A stretch of DNA of 64,000 nt from Haematobia irritans. Lineage: Eukaryota > Arthropoda > Insecta > Diptera > Muscidae. The position numbers were made by a program, and so were the translations under genes. How positions within the stretch are numbered: the first letter of the stretch is position 1; every line of letters begins with the position of its first letter. The notes beneath the pieces are model-generated. The model had not been told where the DNA came from, searched no databases, and saw only the letters and a program-made list of their open reading frames with translations. The stretch is taken from the NCBI RefSeq assembly GCF_050003625.1, contig NC_134398.1, forward strand, positions 63,620,891-63,684,890, written 5' to 3'. Shown here one piece after another: positions 43,363 to 54,832 of the stretch.

Positions 43363-44189
43363 CTTTTACCGGCCAATAACTGAATTATATAGGCATTTAA
43401 TTTGTCGTTTTTGTCTAATGTATGGACAAACTTACAATTTAGAAGACGATGTTAAGAAGTTCTAGATATCTTGGCATCGGCAAGTGTTACCACAACTAAA
43501 GTAATTCGATTGTGGATTACAGCCTTTAGTGGAAGTTTCTACACGGACGAAAAAGACTATGAAAATATGTTTGGGTATAAACATTATATGTTTGGAAATC
43601 AAAATTTTAAACACAATATTTTTGAGTGCAAACAAATAATGTTCATAAACTAGCATAATATGTTTGGGACATATATGTTAATATGTTAGAACATATTATG
43701 TTTGGGACATAAAATGTTTGTAAATATAATATGCTTGAATGTAAACATATATTAATTTAGAAATAACCCATAAACATATATGTGTTTACAAAGAGAGACA
43801 AAGTGTATGCTGGAAGTAAAATAATGAAAGTAATTGGCGCATTACAAATATGTATACACAAAGAAAATTTCATTAAATATAGGAAAAATACTATGTGTGA
43901 ATATAAACAAGTATAAATTTACATATTATGAGTAAACATATATATGTTGTGATATAAGACTTCGCCAAAAATTGTATATGCTTAAGTAAAATATTAAAAT
44001 GAGTATTCGGAGAGAAAATTCATTCGGAACCAAGATAAAATATATTTGAAAAAAGAGCATGAGTTTTGTTTATCATTTTCGCATTACGGGCACAATTTTT
44101 TTGTTTCGTCAAAACAAATCGGAACGTAGGACGAGTAAGTCAAAATATTCAAACAAAGGTAATTAAAGGGATCTTCATAAAAACTAACG

Positions 44190-44700
44190 AAACGGTTCCA
44201 AAGATTGTGTCTCCACTTTAACAATTTTGATTTGATTCCAACCAAAGAAGCGGAGAATACAAGTAAGGATGCTTTTAAGACACAATTCTCTTTTAAATGG
44301 GGTTTTGTGTACTTGACTCTACGAAGCACATTTCAATTTTTCGTTTTTTCACCTTTTTTTCATATGCTATAAACTGTCCGTTAAAAACAAGACTTCCAGT
44401 AGAAATTATGCTATGTTTCAAGTAAAAAAATGTCTTTAAAACAAAGTTTTGAAAAACATGTCCTATTTTTGAATGATCTTTGCCTTGTAGTCAAGATGCA
44501 AAAATGCAACAAATTTAAAGACAGTTTCATTAATTTTAAAGAATTTTTCTGAATTATTAAAGTCAAGTTGACCTTAGTCCAAAATTTGTTCTTTCATGTT
44601 ATGATATCCATTTTTAAGTCAAATCACTTAATTATAACAACAACACGACTTCATTGAAAGTATCGACCTTTGAAGATCTAGAAAAACAAAGATTAGTTCC
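44190..44700 (-). mobile_element. F-like segment within N4
   Basis: GGTTCCAAAGATTGTGTC, CCAAAGAAGCGGAGAATAC and TTAAGACACAATTCTC are F words; it also shows the empty site for G1 near 44395. It corresponds to F1 inside N2, at the same relative place in the N element, so part of it may be shared N history. Confidence 0.6.
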
Positions 44701-45492
44701 TCTTTATTAATGAGTAGTCCAAGAGAAGTTGACGGATTTTTTTCGAAAATAAAAGCGGGCATTGAGTTCAAGTTTTGCCGCTAAAATTATTTCTCATTTT
44801 AGCGGCAAAACCAGAATAACATTACAACTTTTTCCGGTAAATTGTATTATAACATGGTGGGGAAAGATCCAAAGAAACAATTGAATAAGTTTATTTTCTT
44901 TAAAAGAAATTATTAAAGAAAAGTAAAAGGGTAAACATGGCCATTTTAACGCGATAATTCCAATTTATACCGGCCTTAAGAATAAAATTAAATACAAAAT
45001 TATTCGTTAATAAAAGTTCATATTTATTTGTATTTCTAAATTAATGGTGTTACATGCTAGCAAACAATTGTTCACACCAAAATAAATTTATGTGCTGTTT
45101 TAAAATTACCGTTTAGAATTTAAATATAATGTGCTTTTGAATGGTTATCGTTAACCATAGGATTCGATTGAAAAATATTTATATATACTCGACTTCACGT
45201 TCTTCTTTTGTAAGAGTTTTTGAATCTCGTCGAAAATTTTAAACTTGTATACAAAAACCTTTATTTGTTAAACAATTTTTATTGTTGCAATAAAAAAATA
45301 ATATTTGATTTGAACTCAGTACATTTCGTTTATATCAAGCACTTTTCTTTTCTGACTTTAAGTCTTTTATAAAACACACTTTACAATTTCGTAGTAAAAA
45401 TTTAATATAATAGTATGTAATGCTGAACACCTTTTCGGGAACTTCCGAACGTATCTGGAATATATGTTAAAAAATATATTTAAAAAAAAAAA

Positions 45493-47822
45493 AAACAAGT
45501 ATATACGGCCGTAAGTTCGGCCAGGCCGAAGCTTATGTACCCTCCATCATGGATTGCTTAGAAACTTCATCTAAACACTGCCGTCCACTATCGAATTACT
45601 TAAGTTGCGGTAACGCTTGCCGATGGCAAGATACCTCCCAACACCATCTTCTAAATTGTATGTAAGTCCATACGTGATATATATTAAATCAAAAAAGATC
45701 GATCCAATACGTATATAATTCAGTTTGACAAAGTGGACATAAAATTTTGACAAATTTTTCTACAGAAATAAAATTTTAACAAAATTTTCTATAGAAATAA
45801 ACTTTTGACAAAATTTTCTATAGAAATAAAATCTTGGTAGATTATTTTTGGCTCGAGTGGCAACCATGATTATGAACCGATATGGACCAATTTTGGTATG
45901 GTTGTTAGCGACCATATTCTAACACCACGTGCCTAATTTGAACCGGATCGGATGAATTTTGCTCCTCCAAGAGGCTCCGGAGGTCAAATCTGGAGAATGT
46001 TTTATATGGGGGCTATATATAATTATGGACCAATATGGACCAATTCTGGCACGGTTGTTAAAGATCATATACTAACACCATGTTCCAAAATAAACCGGAT
46101 TATATGAAATTTGCTTCTCTTGGAGACTTCGCAAGCCAAATCTGGGGATCGGTTTATATGGGGGCTATATATAATTATGAACCGATGTGGACGAATTTTT
46201 GCACGGTTGTTAGAGACCATATACCAATATCATGTACCAAATTTCAGGCGGATCAGATGAAATTTGCTTCTCTTTGAGGCTCCGCAACCCAAATCTGGGG
46301 ATCGGTTTATATGGGCGTCATATATAATTATGGACGGATGTGGACCAATTTTTGCACGGTTGTTAGAGACCATATACCAATACCATGTACCAAATTTCAG
46401 CCGGATCGGATGCAATTTGCTCCTCTTTGAGGCTTCGCAAACCAAATCTGGGGATCGGTTTATATGGGGGCTATATGTAATTATGGACCGATGTGGACCA
46501 ATTTTTGTATGATTATTAAAGACCATATACCAACACCATGTACCAAATTTCAGCCGCATCGGATGAAATATGCTTCTCTTAGAGGCTCCACAAGCCAAAT
46601 CTGGGGATCGGTTTATATGGGGGCTATATATAATTATGGACCGATGTGAACCAATTTTTGCATGGTTGTTAGAGACCTTATACCAACACCATGTACCAAA
46701 TTTCAGCCAGATCGGATGAAATTTGCTTCTCTTTTAGGCTCCGCAAGCCAAATCTGGAGATCGGTTTATATGGGGGCTATATATAATTATCGACCGATGT
46801 GGACCAATTTTTGCATGGTTGTTAGATACCATATACCAACACCATATACCAAATTTCAAATATGCTTCTCTTAGAGGCTCCACAAGCCAAATCTGGGGAT
46901 CGGTTTATATGGGGGCTATATATAATTATGGACCGATGTGAACCAATTTTTGCATGGTTGTTAGAGACCTTATACCAACACCATGTACCAAATTTCAGCC
47001 AGATCGGATGAAATTTGCTTCTCTTTTAGGCTCCGCAAGCCAAATCTGGAGATCGGTTTATATGGGGGCTATATATAATTATCGACCGATGTGGACCAAT
47101 TTTTGCATGGTTGTTAGATACCATATACCAACACCATATACCAAATTTCAGCCGCATCGGATGAAATATGCTTCTCTTAGAGGCTCCACAAGCCAAATCT
47201 GGGGATCGGTTTATATGGGGGCTATATATAATTATGGACCGATGTGGACCAATTTTTGTATGATTATTAAAGACCATATACCAACACCATGTACGAAATT
47301 TCAGCCGCATCGGATGAAATATGCTTCTCTTAGAGGCTCCACAAGCCAAATCTGGGGATCGGTTTATATGGGGGCTATATGTAATTATGGACCGATGTGG
47401 ACCAATTTTTGTATGATTATTAAAGACCATATACCAACACCATGTACCAAATTTCAGCCGCATCGGATGAAATATGCTTCAATTAGAGGCTCCACAAGCT
47501 AAATCTGAGGGACCCTTTATATGGGGGCTATACGTAAAAGTGGACCGATATGGCCCATTTTCAATACCATTCGACCTACATTGATAACAACTACTTGTGC
47601 CAAGTTTCAAGTCGATAGCTTGTTTCGTTCGGAAGTTAGCGTGATTTCAACAGACGGACGGACGGACGGACGGACGGACGGACGGACATGCTTAGAGCGA
47701 CTCAGAATTTCACCACGACCCGGAATATATATACTTTATGGGGTCTTCGATCAATATTTTGTTGTGTTACAAACGGAATGACAAAGTTAATATACCCCCA
47801 TCCTATGATGGAGGGTATAAAA
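45493..47822 (+). mobile_element. L-subfamily element L8, nested in N4
   Basis: AACAAGTATATACGGCCGT to GATGGAGGGTATAAAAA, with a short minisatellite (45750-45835) and about ten 153-bp-type units (45950-47510). A block of about 292 bp is duplicated in the array (around 46662 and 46954), with a 14-bp loss at the junction that breaks the frame. (GGAC)n at 47652-47690. Confidence 0.82.
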
Positions 47823-47847
47823 ATAAACAAATAAACAAATGGTGTTG

Positions 47848-47918
47848 GTCGAAGCAGGGATCGAACCCAGGTCCCCTGTCACGCAAGGCGGACGACCAAC
47901 CACTGCTCCACGCTGCCA
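47848..47918 (-). promoter_or_regulatory. tRNA-like module (left type) of N4
   Basis: Minus-strand GTGGAGCAGTGGTTGGTCG and CTGGGTTCGATCCCTGC; the B box is intact and flanked by a stem-capable CTGGG. L8 lies 25 bp beyond its 3' side. Confidence 0.6.
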
Positions 47919-48042
47919 ACAAATGTATGTTTAACAATGTTATGTTGTTAAACAATGTTATGTTTGCATCGGCTCGTGGGCGCCACAAGCATTGCTATAT
48001 AAATATAACTTATAACGATAATTATCTCTTGATGACCATAAC

Positions 48043-48120
48043 AGCTCCGTAGGCCAGTGGTTAGTGTGCTGGCTTACAAACTGTGTTGGTCCGCTGTTCG
48101 AATCCCCGTCCGGCAGAAGG
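48043..48120 (+). promoter_or_regulatory. tRNA-like module (right type) of N4
   Basis: CGTAGGCCAGTGGTTAGTGTG-like A box, GGCTTACAAACTG and TGTTCGAATCCCCG; TATATAAATATAACTT lies about 45 bp upstream. Confidence 0.58.
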
Positions 48121-48319
48121 TAAAATTAAAAAAAAATATAAAATATAATAATTTCTAATTATACAATTATTATTCGAGCTTTATGGACAGATATAGATTA
48201 AGGAACATGGTTAATAGAGCCATTGAAAAGAAAACGCCAGATACCAATCTATACACGCCTGGACTGTACATGTTTCGGTTCGGGCGAATGAACCTTTCCA
48301 CAGCCTTTAGTATAGATCT

Positions 48320-49186
48320 GGCTGGGAGAGATAACTCAATTTTGGGCCCTTTATGCTAACTCCTTATGGAGAAAACATTTGGGAAATTTCCTCTTACAAA
48401 TTGAATAATCTTTTCTCCCACTGTACATCATCTTTTCATATAACTTACAAGTCCCTTAATCTTATTTTTATTTCGTTTTGTTACATAGTAATGCAACAAC
48501 ACGAAATTTATTTTTAGAAAGCTAATTTGTTAGAATTCACCTAAGTGGTGAACAGTCGAACAATGCTTATTGTTTCTACAGTCAACTACAACATATGACA
48601 ATTAACAGAAACTGGTTTCCAGGATACAACAACAATTCTAACGCGTACATTAGTCGTGTTTTTCCTAGTTTTACGACGGGCTCATCGTTGCTTATTATAT
48701 TTCATGTTAGCCTGATAATGAAACAGGCAATTGACGTCCAAATGCATTATATTATATTATACATTTGGACGTCAATTGCCTGTTTCATTATCAGGCTAAC
48801 ATGAAATATAATAAGCAACGATGAGCCCGTCGTAAAACTAGGAAAAACACGACTAATGTACGCGTTAGAATTGTTGTTGTATCCTGGAAACCAGTTTCTG
48901 TTAATTGTCATATGTTGTAGTTGACTGTAGAAACAATAAGCATTGTTCGACTGTTCACCACTTAGGTGAATTCTAACAAATTAGCTTTCTAAAAATAAAT
49001 TTCGTGTTGTTGCATTACTATGTAACAAAACGAAATAAAAATAAGATTAAGGGACTTGTAAGTTATATGAAAAGATGATGTACAGTGGGAGAAAAGATTA
49101 TTCAATTTGTAAGAGGAAATTTCCCAAATGTTTTCTCCATAAGGAGTTAGCATAAAGGGCCCAAAATTGAGTTATCTCTCCCAGCC
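48320..49186. repeat. 867-bp near-perfect palindrome (core of P)
   Basis: Arms of about 425 bp, 48320-48744 and 48762-49186, appear identical in inverse order, with only a 17-base AT-rich centre around 48753. Spot checks across the arms (GAGCCCGTCGTAAAACTAG, GGAAACCAGTTTCTG, CCACTTAGGTGAATTC) found no mismatch. Confidence 0.93.
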
Positions 49187-49187
49187 A

Positions 49188-50164
49188 CACGGATGAAAAA
49201 GACTGTTTTTCATATGTTTGGCTATAAACATTATATGTTAGGAACACAAATTTTTAAACACAATATTTTTGAGTGCAAGCATATAATGTTCATAAACTAG
49301 CATAACATGTTTGGGACATATATGTTAATATGTTAGAACATATTATGTTTGGGACATAAAATGTTTGTAAATATAATATGCTTGGATGCAAACATATATT
49401 AATTTAGAAATAGCCTATAAACATATATGTGTTTAGTAGCTTGGAGCGCTATTTAACAGGGAGCGATATTGAATTAAGTTGGTGGTTGTTGCTTGTTATT
49501 ACAAAATTAACGTTTTATTTTTCCTTGGGCAATTGATCAGCTACTTCTTTGATCCTTACAAACTGTGTGGTCCGCTGTTCGAATCCCCGTCCGACAAAAG
49601 GTAAAATTAAAATAAAAAAAAATCATAAAATTGAATAATTTCTTCTACAATGTTTGTATTACAGAAAAAGGTGCTAAGAACTAAAAAATCTCGTGGAAGT
49701 GAGAAAGATGTCGGGGAATATACAATTGGGCAGAAACAAAATTTTGAGCATTCAGGTCGAAAACCTATGTTGTTAGCACCTATATTACCTGTTTATTTTC
49801 ATAATTCATTATGATTGTAAATATATAAATAAATAAATAAAATTTTGAGCACAATATTGTTTGGGAGAATTTTTTTTAAGCATATAATATTTTTGGGTGC
49901 AAAATGCTTCCAAACATATTATATGTTCACATAATAACATATTGTTTTTTGGAAGACAACATTATTGAATTTGGATGCAAAAATACAAAATGTTTGGAAA
50001 TTGACTACCCAAACATATATTGTTTAGACCAATATGCTTTCAAACATATTATATATTGGAAGAGATCAAACATATAAATGTTTGGGCAATAGCCAAAAAT
50101 GTATATGCTTGAAGCAAAATATGTTTGGGAGTATATGTTACAGAAGCGATTTTTTGTGAGCGTG
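49188..50164 (+). mobile_element. N-family element N5, nested in P
   Basis: CACGGATGAAAAAGACTG to GCGATTTTTTGTGAGCGTG, flanked by CA. The other arm of P gives the empty site (AGATCTGGCTGGG), which proves the boundaries. It lacks most of the core; only the end of the right tRNA-like module remains (49558-49601, with GTTCGAATCCCCG). Confidence 0.8.
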
Positions 50165-50822
50165 CAGATCTATACTAAAGGCTGTGGAAAGGTTCATTCG
50201 CCCGAACCGAAACATGTACAGTCCAGGCGGGTATAGATTGGTGTCTGGCGTTTTCTTTTCAATGGCTCTATTAACCATGTTCCTTAATCTATATCTGTCC
50301 ATAAAGCTCGAAAAATAATTGTATAATTAGATATAATGCATTTGGACGTCAATTGCCTGTTTCATTATCAGGCTAACATGAAATATAATAATAATTTCTT
50401 CTAAAATGTTTGTATTACAGAAAAAGGTGCTAAAAACTAAAAACCTCGTGGAAGTGAGAAAAATGTGAGGGAATATACAATTAGGCAGAAAAAAATGAGC
50501 ACAGTCTTTTTTGGGAGAAAATTCTTCTAAGCATATAATATTTTTGGGTTCAAAATGTTTCCGAACATATTATATGTTCACATAAGAATATATAGTTTTT
50601 TGGAAGACAACATTATTGAATTTGGATGGAAAAATACAAAATCTTTGGAACTTAGACTACCCAAACATATTATTTTGTTTAGACCAATATGCTTTCAAAC
50701 ATATTATATATTGGAAGAAATCAAACATATAAATGTTTGGGCAATACCCAAAAATTTATATGCTTGAAGCAAAATATATTTGGGAGTATATGTTACAGAA
50801 GCGATTTTTTTTTGAGGGTGTA

Positions 50823-50893
50823 CACATTCCATGGGAGGGTACATAAGATTCGGCCTGGCGAACATATCTCCGTATATACTTGGTTTTTTATTT
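50823..50893 (-). mobile_element. L6 head, right part
   Basis: ATTCCATGGGAGGGTACATA and GATTCGGCCTGGC, then CCGTATATACTTGG: the 5' head of L6, separated from its body by N4. Confidence 0.75.
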
Positions 50894-50985
50894 TGTAGTC
50901 AAGCTGCTATATCAACAAATTAAAAGAAGTTTTCATAATTATTAATGCCCAGTTGACCTTAGTCAAACAAAATTCCCTGTCAAAA
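50894..50985 (-). mobile_element. F6, part 2
   Basis: TTTTGTAGTCAAGCTGC and CCCAGTTGACCTTAGTC continue the F sequence interrupted at 38816. 50986-51331 contains a few more F-like words but no clear end. Confidence 0.5.
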
Positions 50986-51632
50986 AAAAAAAATAGTTTA
51001 TTCGGGTTTTGCGCATTTTTTCCTCATTTGCTATAAACTTCATTTAAGTCTAGAAAGCTTATCTTACTGAATGTCACGGATAATCTAATCATACGTCCGT
51101 GGGACGTATCATAGTTTGTCATAATGCGGACAAAATTTGTGGATTTTGTTTTAAATGTTTGTACTTACACCGATTCTACATACAAATCCTTATCATTTAA
51201 ATCCGTTTTTGGCTAAACTTTTATTTATTGTGTAACAAAAAAAATCACATTTTCGGTACTTATTTTCATGAGGGAGAGCGAAAAACTAAAAAACGCATAC
51301 GTCTCTCAGACGTATATAAATGCGTTTTCCACACCCTCAAAAAAAATTGCTTCTCTAACATATGTTCCAAACATATTTTGCAGGAAGCACATATATTAGT
51401 GGATATTGCCGAAACATTATTATATTTGTTTTATGTGAACATATTATATGTTTGGAAGCATTTTGAGCCCAAAAATATTATATGCTTGGAAGAATATTCT
51501 CCCCAAGAAGATTGTGCTCATTCCCTCACATAATTTTCACTTCCACGAAATTTTTAGTTCTTGGCACCTTTTTCTGTAATACAAATAATGTTGAAGAAAT
51601 TATTTAATTTTATATTTTTTTAAATTTTACCT

Positions 51633-51707
51633 CTCGCCTGGACGGAGAATCGAACCGCGAACCATGCAATTTGTAAGCCAATACACTACCACTGGACTAC
51701 GTACCTG
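51633..51707 (-). promoter_or_regulatory. tRNA-like module (right type) of N6
   Basis: Minus-strand GTAGTCCAGTGGTAGTGTA-like A box and GCGGTTCGATTCTCCGTC B box. Confidence 0.55.
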
Positions 51708-52295
51708 TTATAGTCACCAATAGACAATTATCGTTATAAGTTACATTTATATAGCATAGTTTGCAGCGCCCACGAGCCCATGCAAACATAACATTATTTA
51801 ACAGAAACATACATTTGTTGGCCATGTGGAGCAGTGGTTAACATACGTTCCGATTTCTTTTAACGAACCAAGAAAAAAAAGTGTGCCCATAATGCCAAAA
51901 TGATAAACAAAACACATGTCCACACATACATAAAATGCTGCTCTCAAGACGAAAACACACGCTGTTTTTTTTTTCAAATGTCTATTCTCTTGGTTCCGTA
52001 TGTCTATTCTCTTTACGCCGAATACTCATACTAATATTAAAAGTTATTTAATTTTAATATTTAGACTTAAGCATATCAAATTTTTGGCCTTATCATAAAA
52101 CAGTTTTCCGAAACAACATACAAGCGATTTCACAGAAATTGTTTTGATTCTCTTGCTGTGTTATGTTTATATCTTTCGTCAACCCTCCCGCCCATATCTA
52201 TTTCTTTCTCTATACTCTCTCTCTCTCTCTCTGTCGCTCTCTGAATAAAATATAACAACATATATATGTTTACTCGAAATTTGTAAATGTATATA

Positions 52296-52866
52296 CACAC
52301 AAAAAAATTTTTTTCTGATTCAATCACCAAATTAATTGATCCAATTAATTTTTTAATTGAAATGTCTTCAATCACGAAAATGATAGTATCAATCACAGTT
52401 TTAATTGGGCATAGAACAAATTCTTGATTAAAAAATTAATTGATTTTTTCAGCAAATTTCAATTAATTTTTTAATTGATTCAATTAAAAATTTAATTGAT
52501 GTTGATTGCAAAACTCAGTTAATTTATTAATTAAAAAAGGTAACTACTTTTAATTACTTTCTGAATTGACTTAGAGTTTTTATTTGGATTAACAAATGAT
52601 TGTTTGAAATACATTTTTAATTAAAAATTAAAAGAAAATCAGCACTTTTTTAACTGAATTAGTCTTCCGAATTTGATTAAAAAGTTAATTGTATCAATTT
52701 ATTTTTTTTATTAAAAATTTTAAAATTTTCAATCATTGACTTAATTAACTTAATGTTTCTACCATGATTAAATTGTTAATTGTATCAATTAATTTATTAA
52801 TTGAAAACATTTTCAACTTCAATTAACTTTTTAATTGGAAATATGTTGGTGATATTTTTTTCTGTG
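52296..52866. mobile_element. Small CAC...GTG element Q, nested in N6
   Basis: CACACAAAAAAATTTTTTTC to GATATTTTTTTCTGTG, flanked by TA (52294-52295, 52867-52868). The interior is almost only A and T, with many copies of AATTAATTTTTTAATTGA and variants. Non-coding. Confidence 0.7.
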
Positions 52867-53229
52867 TATGTTTACATTCACACATATTATTTTTGTAAAA
52901 TAGTCATGCCCCAAACATAATATATTCTAACATATTAACATATGTGTCCCAAACATTTAGTGTTAGTTTAGGAACATTACATGTTTGCACTTAAATATAT
53001 TGTGTTTAGAAATTGTGTCCAAAACACATTTTGTTTATATCGGAACATATGAAAAACATATTTTTCTAACAGTGCATGCTAAGCAAAATTCGTATTCGTT
53101 TTTTAAATGGCAAGAAATCTTTGGCCGGATCAGATGAAAGTTGATCTACAAAAGGCTCCAGTTGGCTTATATGGGGCCTATACATAAAACTATCATGAAT
53201 GAAACATAGTCGTAAATAAAAGGCTGTTT

Positions 53230-53760
53230 TAGTTATTACGTTTGGTTTAAACAGCAGATGCACAAACGAGCAAAGCTAGCGTACTCTATTAAGAAAGTTC
53301 ATCGCGCGCTTCTTGTGTTCATCGACGAAGCTCATTTTGGGTCCTATATGTACGTAAATAATAATAATTTTAGAGTGAAGATCAGCCGAAAACATTGCAA
53401 AAGCCACCAATTCATCCAGAAAAGGTCACAGTTTTGCTGCTTCATTGGACCGTATTTCATCAAATATGGTGCGAGTCGTAACATAACAGTGAATGCTCAG
53501 CGCACATGAGATTATATCCAACTTTTTTTTACCCAATTCTCAAGAGCTTGAGATGTGGTTTCAACAAGATGGTGCCACATGCTATACAGTACGAATAATA
53601 ATGACGTTATTGAGATGTGGGTTCGGTGAACATTTTATTTTACGTTCGGGACCGTTCAAATGGCCGCCTAGATCGTACGATTTAATGCTTTCAGATTATT
53701 TTTTGTGAGACTATGTTAAAACTCATGTCAAATTTGAATTCGTGATAGGTGGAATGGCTT
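53230..53760 (+). pseudogene. DD41D (rosa-like) transposase, decayed
   Basis: Pieces in two frames: FIDEAHFGSYMYVNN, IGPYFIKYGASRNITVN, then EMWFQQDGATCYT and WPPRSYDLMLSDYF. The spacing between the last two Asp is the same as in the copy at 61564-62217. Many substitutions, a shift near 53500 and a stop after SDYFL. An old, dead copy. Confidence 0.8.
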
Positions 53761-54550
53761 AGTCCTAGTCAAACTCATACATCCTATGGTGGCGGGTACA
53801 ACATGTTCATCCATATAAACTCTAGTTCTTTATATTTGACTTTCGCCAATAGAATGCGATGGCTTCGTTGAAATACATAACATTTTCGTTTATTCCTTAA
53901 ATTCCCTGCATTAATTCCTTCAAACTTCAACGTTGTTAAATTTGAATAAGGTTACAATTGAAATATACTTCAATTCCATAAGCCACCCATTTGCATTCAT
54001 AGACATTTCAACCGAGGGACCCAAAGAGGGACCAGAGCACTGAAATCGCTGCACAAGCTTGTGAATTTGTGTACGCGTATAAATAAAACATTTAAAGTGG
54101 AACAGTAAATTTTAACAAAATGTCATCAAGGCAATTCAACAAATGTATTTACACGCACGACCATGTACACTCAAAATCCCACATTTGGCAAATATCAAAA
54201 GAGGACATATAAGAACATGCATATTCACGTAGTGGCACATTCGCGGATTCACACAGCCACTAGGGACATGTTCATAATATATACAAGGTATTTACGTGTA
54301 CCCCTTGGAGAACTTTCCTTTGAATGCCATATTAGAAATGACATGGTCCAGTAGTGCATTGCTTAGGGTTGAAATAGAGTTGCCAGGCTAACTATCGGTT
54401 AAAAATACAGGGAAATGAATGTTATGCTATAGTCAAATGAATTCCCAAACATTCCATCATTTTAGCAACTCTTTCAAGTGAAAGACGTTTCGTTTTCCGG
54501 GGAAATGCAAGAAATGACTTATAGAATTATTGCATGTTTATCGGTGGTAT
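53761..54550. other. Unassigned stretch
   Basis: No recognised repeat end or coding domain. CATCCTATGGTGGCGGGTAC at 53790-53809 recalls an L tail but nothing extends it. Confidence 0.45.
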
Positions 54551-54552
54551 AA

Positions 54553-54718
54553 TGGGTGATTTTTGAAAGTTGGCCGAAGATTCACTTTTTTATCGAAAAA
54601 TTTTGTTCTGCCGTGAAGCTCATTTTTGGCTCAATGGGTACGTAAATAAACAGAATTGTCGATTTTGGAGTGAAGATCTGCCAGAAGCACTATAAAAGCT
54701 ACCAATGCAAAAGCTACG
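54553..54718 (+). mobile_element. DD41D element fragment
   Basis: GGGTGATTTTTGAAAG resembles the element end at 61394, then codons for [20 protein letters not shown] follow directly. Nearly the same internal deletion start as in the copy at 61394. It ends abruptly at the eS17 fragment. Confidence 0.75.
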
Positions 54719-54832
54719 ACCCATCAAATGGGTAACATAGCCGGCAATCTTTCTCAAGGGCTTGGTTGGGTAGTATTTCTCAATGATGACCTTAGCGGCC
54801 TTCTTGATAGTCTTGGTTCTTACACGACCCAT
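54719..54832 (-). pseudogene. RpS17: Ribosomal protein eS17 (RpS17) 5' fragment, broken
   Basis: Minus-strand ATG at 54832 gives [21 protein letters not shown], the start of eS17 with almost no change, then jumps to [16 protein letters not shown]. About 20 codons that should separate these parts are missing in frame, and one more residue is lost within PLR-KIAGYV. The rest of the roughly 130-residue protein is absent, and the sequence runs into a DD41D fragment. eS17 is part of the 40S subunit. The copy cannot make it. Whether it is a retrocopy or a duplicated exon cannot be told here; no intron is visible. Confidence 0.85.

Larger units (their letters stand above)
38817..43539 (-). mobile_element. 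L-subfamily element L6, main part (split by mariner, T, LINE tail, N4)
   Basis: Tail TTTTTATACCCTCCACCATA at 38817, broken at GGGAAACATA by the mariner (39064-42646). It resumes with AACCTCCAAATTTGGCTTGC at 42655, is broken again by T (42725-42953) and by a LINE/SINE tail (43301-43362), and runs to GGAAGTTTCTA at 43541, where N4 enters. The head resumes after 50820. Confidence 0.75.
48157..50390. mobile_element. Foldback element P with 9-bp target duplication
   Basis: Inserted in N4 and flanked by ATAATTTCT (48148-48156 and 50391-50399). One arm 48157-48744, the other 48762-49186 plus 50167-50330, the second arm being split by N5. After the arm end a third partial copy of arm sequence (50333-50388) precedes the right flank. 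Long inverted repeats with a 9-bp duplication recall Foldback-type elements. Non-coding. Confidence 0.7.
43542..50820 (+). mobile_element. N-family element N4, split by L8 and P
   Basis: CACGGACGAAAAAGACTATG to GCGATTTTTTTTTGAGGGTG, flanked by TA (43540-43541, 50821-50822). Own sequence lies at 43542-45492, 47823-48156 and 50391-50820. It carries an F-like inner segment (about 44190-44700), the conserved core and both tRNA-like modules. L8 entered the A-run next to the left module. Confidence 0.72.
51332..53074 (-). mobile_element. N-family element N6 with internal deletion and nested Q
   Basis: CACCCTCAAAAAAAATTGC to CATATTTTTCTAACAGTG, flanked by CA (51330-51331, 53075-53076). The left-type tRNA-like module is cut after GTGGAGCAGTGGTTAAC (51822-51842) and joined to outer-arm sequence, so about 1 kb is deleted relative to N2. 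The right-type module is intact at 51633-51707. Confidence 0.72.
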
